Shown here in pieces: positions 32,484 through 34,624 of a stretch of DNA of 34,624 bases (its first letter is position 1; each line of letters starts with the position of its first letter). The stretch lies in NCBI GenBank assembly GCA_001920875.1, contig MNKP01000188.1:1-34624 (forward strand), read 5' to 3'. The DNA is from Acidobacteria bacterium 13_1_20CM_2_55_15 (GTDB lineage Bacteria; Acidobacteriota; Terriglobia; 20CM-2-55-15). The notes beneath the pieces were generated by a model. The model saw nothing but the letters and a program-made list of their open reading frames with translations. It was not told the origin of the DNA and made no database searches. The position numbers and the translations under genes are program-made.

Positions 32484-32532
32484 CAATTCGGGGACAGACA
32501 CCTCGGTGATTGAGGTGTCTGTCCCCGAATTG
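32484..32532. repeat. Perfect 21-bp inverted repeat (ggggacagacacc family)
   Basis: Arms at 32484-32504 and 32512-32532 are exact reverse complements around a 7-base loop, directly after the DUF6152 stop. The ggggacagacacc core is a frequent dispersed palindrome in several phyla and is often found with REP-associated tyrosine transposases (from memory); no such transposase gene is in this window. Confidence 0.85.
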
Positions 32533-32558
32533 TCCCCCCTGGGAGTCGAATCTTCCTT

Positions 32559-33443
32559 ATGAAAGTCGGTTTCATTGGCTTAGGCCGCATGGGCAAAGGA
32601 ATGGCGCGCCGCATTCTCGGCGGAGGCCACGATCTGGCCGTTTACGACATTGTGCGCGAAGCGACCACGGAGCTCGGCGCGGCAGGCGCGAGAATCGCGT
32701 CATCGGTTTCAGATGTGTCAAAAGGACGTGACGTGGTGATCACGATGCTGGTTGAAGATGAAAGCGTGATCAACGTGGTTCTTGGTCCCGGCGGGCTGCG
32801 GGACTCGTTTCCGCCGGGATCAATCCATCTGGCGATGGGGACATACGGAGTGGCTGCGATTCGAACTTTGGCGGATGCTCATGCGAAAGCGAATCAAGTT
32901 CTGGTGGCCGCCCCCGTTTTGGGCCGCCCGGACCTTGCGGCTTCAGGCCAACTTGGAATCGTAGCTGCCGGTCCCTCCGGCGCCGTGCGGCGATGCGATC
33001 CGCTGTTTCAAGTCATTGGCCGCCGGACTTTCGAGGCCGGCGAGAAGCCGGAATTTGCCACGGCGATCAAGTTGGCCAACAATCTCGTGCTTGGCGCTGC
33101 TATCGTGGCGCAAGCGGAGGCCTTCTCGCTTATACGCAAATACGGAGTCGCACCGCAGGTCATGTACGATGTGATGACCGATGGACTATTCGCCGGAGCA
33201 CCGGCGTATAAGGGTTACGGCAAGACGATGGTCGATGAAACGTACGACAAGGTCGGATCTCCGGTTCAAGTCGGAATCAAAGACGCCAATCTGATATTGG
33301 CGGCAGCGGATCTGGCTCGCGTTCCACTACCGACCCTGGATATTTACCGCGATCGTCTTTTGGGTGCGATTGCACACGGCGATGGAAACAAGGACCAGGC
33401 GGTTCTCGCGCGAGAGCAGGCGCGAGCATGCGGGCTGGAATAA
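32559..33443 (+). CDS. NAD(P)-dependent beta-hydroxyacid dehydrogenase-like oxidoreductase
   Basis: A 294-residue member of the 3-hydroxyisobutyrate dehydrogenase superfamily, with the Rossmann loop GLGRMG at 7-12 and the catalytic Lys K171 (IKLANN). The substrate-binding loop is AAPVLGRP (117-124) rather than the usual DAPVSGG, which suggests a substrate unlike that of the copy at 27243. No clear ribosome binding site is seen just before ATG 32559. The eboE gene follows after 27 bases, so this reductase may act on the metabolite handled by the ebo system. The exact substrate is unknown. Confidence 0.88.
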   Translation: MKVGFIGLGRMGKGMARRILGGGHDLAVYDIVREATTELGAAGARIASSVSDVSKGRDVVITMLVEDESVINVVLGPGGLRDSFPPGSIHLAMGTYGVAAIRTLADAHAKANQVLVAAPVLGRPDLAASGQLGIVAAGPSGAVRRCDPLFQVIGRRTFEAGEKPEFATAIKLANNLVLGAAIVAQAEAFSLIRKYGVAPQVMYDVMTDGLFAGAPAYKGYGKTMVDETYDKVGSPVQVGIKDANLILAAADLARVPLPTLDIYRDRLLGAIAHGDGNKDQAVLAREQARACGLE

Positions 33444-33470
33444 GTACAGTTAGCAATCAGGAGCAATCAT

Positions 33471-34624
33471 ATGGATCTGGGCAAAGGTCTCGGCCATCTG
33501 ACATATTCGACACTGGTTCATCCCGGCGACAATTGGAGCGAAATCTGGAACAGCCTGACGACATATGTTCCCAAAGTGAAAGAGCGCATCGCGCCAAAGG
33601 AACGATTCGGTGTGTCCTTGCGCCTGGCGGCGGAGTCGGCACAAACGCTCGTCAGCAATCGGGCCGAGCGCGACAAGCTGAAGAGGTTTCTCGACGACAA
33701 TGACATGTATCTCTACACGGTGAATGCGTTTCCTTACGGTCCTTTCAAGGGACGCATCGTCAAAGAGCAAGTCTACGAACCGGACTGGCGCACCGAAGAA
33801 CGGACGCAATACACAATCAATGTTGCTGAGATCCTGGCGGATGTCGCGCCCGAAGGAACGGCGCCCTCGATCCAGAGTCCACCTCTCGGGTTCAAGCCGC
33901 GCGTCACCGGACCCGAGGTCGTTGCCGAATTCACGGAACATGTGCTGCGCGTTGTGGCGCACCTCGTGGAACTCCAGGACCGAAGTGGCCGTACTGTTGG
34001 CCTGGCGCTCGAACCCGAACCGTATTGCTTCCTCGAAACGACCGACGAGGTCGTGGACTATTTCACCCATCACCTGTATTCGGGAACGGCTGCGGCCAGG
34101 GTTGCGAAGCTTGCCGGAATTCCAATTTCCGAGGCGCACTCAGCACTGCGGCGTCATCTGGGCACGGTGTTCGACATTTGCCATCAAGCCGTCGAATACG
34201 AAAACATTTCGGTCTCGCTGCAGAAGCTCGTCGATGCGGGCATTCCCGTTTTCAAGCTGCAGGAGGCAGCCGCCATTTACGTGTCCCAGGTGACTGAGAA
34301 AGCCATCGACGTGTTGCATCGCTACGCTCAAACCATTTATCTGACCCAGACGCTGGAGAAAAAAGACGGCAAGTTCACGATGTTCCTCAATCTCGAAGAC
34401 GCTTTCGCCGCGTGGAAGTCGAACCCGGGTCCGCGCGAATGGCGGACACATATTCACGTGCCCGTGTTTTTGGATGACCTCGGACCTTTTCGGACTACGC
34501 GCTTTGCTATTGAGGATGCTCTCCGGTTCCACAAAGCCAATCCGGTGTCTCGACAGCTCGAGATCGAGACGTATACGTGGGATGTACTCCCGGACAGCCT
34601 CAAAACCGGCGATATCGTGGATTA
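33471..34624 (+). CDS. eboE: Metabolite traffic protein EboE (partial, C-terminus cut by window edge)
   Basis: An open frame of 384 codons running off the right edge, with aggag eight bases before the ATG. It matches EboE, a xylose-isomerase-like TIM-barrel protein of ebo clusters, from memory: GHLTYSTLVHPGDNW at the start, TVNAFPYGPFKG, VYEPDWRTEERTQYT, ALEPEP, FDICHQAVEYE, REWRTHIHVPVF and LEIETYTWDVLP near the cut end. Little seems missing, as the family ends soon after that motif. Ebo clusters are implicated in trafficking of precursors to the periplasm (scytonemin in cyanobacteria, lipid-linked products elsewhere). The other ebo genes, if present, must lie beyond the window. The gene upstream is a reductase rather than a standard ebo member. 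Confidence 0.9.
   Translation, partial: MDLGKGLGHLTYSTLVHPGDNWSEIWNSLTTYVPKVKERIAPKERFGVSLRLAAESAQTLVSNRAERDKLKRFLDDNDMYLYTVNAFPYGPFKGRIVKEQVYEPDWRTEERTQYTINVAEILADVAPEGTAPSIQSPPLGFKPRVTGPEVVAEFTEHVLRVVAHLVELQDRSGRTVGLALEPEPYCFLETTDEVVDYFTHHLYSGTAAARVAKLAGIPISEAHSALRRHLGTVFDICHQAVEYENISVSLQKLVDAGIPVFKLQEAAAIYVSQVTEKAIDVLHRYAQTIYLTQTLEKKDGKFTMFLNLEDAFAAWKSNPGPREWRTHIHVPVFLDDLGPFRTTRFAIEDALRFHKANPVSRQLEIETYTWDVLPDSLKTGDIVD

Overview
The window looks like a chromosomal stretch of an Acidobacteriota-type soil bacterium. The supporting signs are the VWFA-related protein of the type expanded in Acidobacteria, a DUF1800/DUF1501 pair, many Tat- or Sec-exported proteins, a DUF6152-type protein, and a compact genome peppered with several families of palindromic intergenic repeats. 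This is inference; there is no rRNA or marker phylogeny here. I saw no tRNA, rRNA, CRISPR array, phage or transposase gene.

Layout. 1-3.5 kb: a PilZ protein (cut by the left edge), divergent homoserine dehydrogenase, a GAF-GGDEF diguanylate cyclase and a 53-residue zinc ribbon protein. 3.7-7.4 kb: a forward cluster of dihydropyrimidinase, beta-ureidopropionase and an LLM-class oxidoreductase, a likely pyrimidine/hydantoin catabolic unit, followed by tatA. 7.4-11.9 kb (reverse): ilvA, then a Tat-exported molybdenum hydroxylase (large and 2Fe-2S subunits) preceded by a 55-codon small gene. 12-15.4 kb: pirin, a subclass-B3-like metallo-beta-lactamase protein, a small hypothetical ORF, a VWA protein and a LysE/RhtB exporter. 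15.6-17 kb: a tetrahydrofolate-dependent aryl O-demethylase of the LigM/DesA type. 17-20.1 kb (reverse): DUF1800-DUF1501. 20.3-22.7 kb: a secreted hypothetical and a nucleotide pyrophosphatase/phosphodiesterase-like protein.

22.8-29.5 kb is a tight six-gene reverse operon: aldehyde dehydrogenase, beta-hydroxyacid dehydrogenase, E1-alpha, E1-beta and E2 of a 2-oxoacid dehydrogenase complex, and an M24-family enzyme whose second metal Asp is replaced. Junctions are overlaps or gaps of at most 12 nt. This looks like a dedicated catabolic route ending in oxidative decarboxylation to an acyl-CoA, with no E3 in the window.

29.6-34.6 kb (forward): a 477-residue coiled-coil protein, a two-module c-type cytochrome plus DUF6152 protein, a second beta-hydroxyacid dehydrogenase, and an eboE gene running off the right edge, so an ebo metabolite-traffic cluster may continue outside.

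The most unusual non-coding signal is the set of at least five unrelated palindromic repeat families. One family (attcccctcctc hairpin) has four copies. One 49-bp two-hairpin element lies inside the E2 gene and is translated as part of its linker, and a half-copy of another forms the last 12 codons of the LLM gene.
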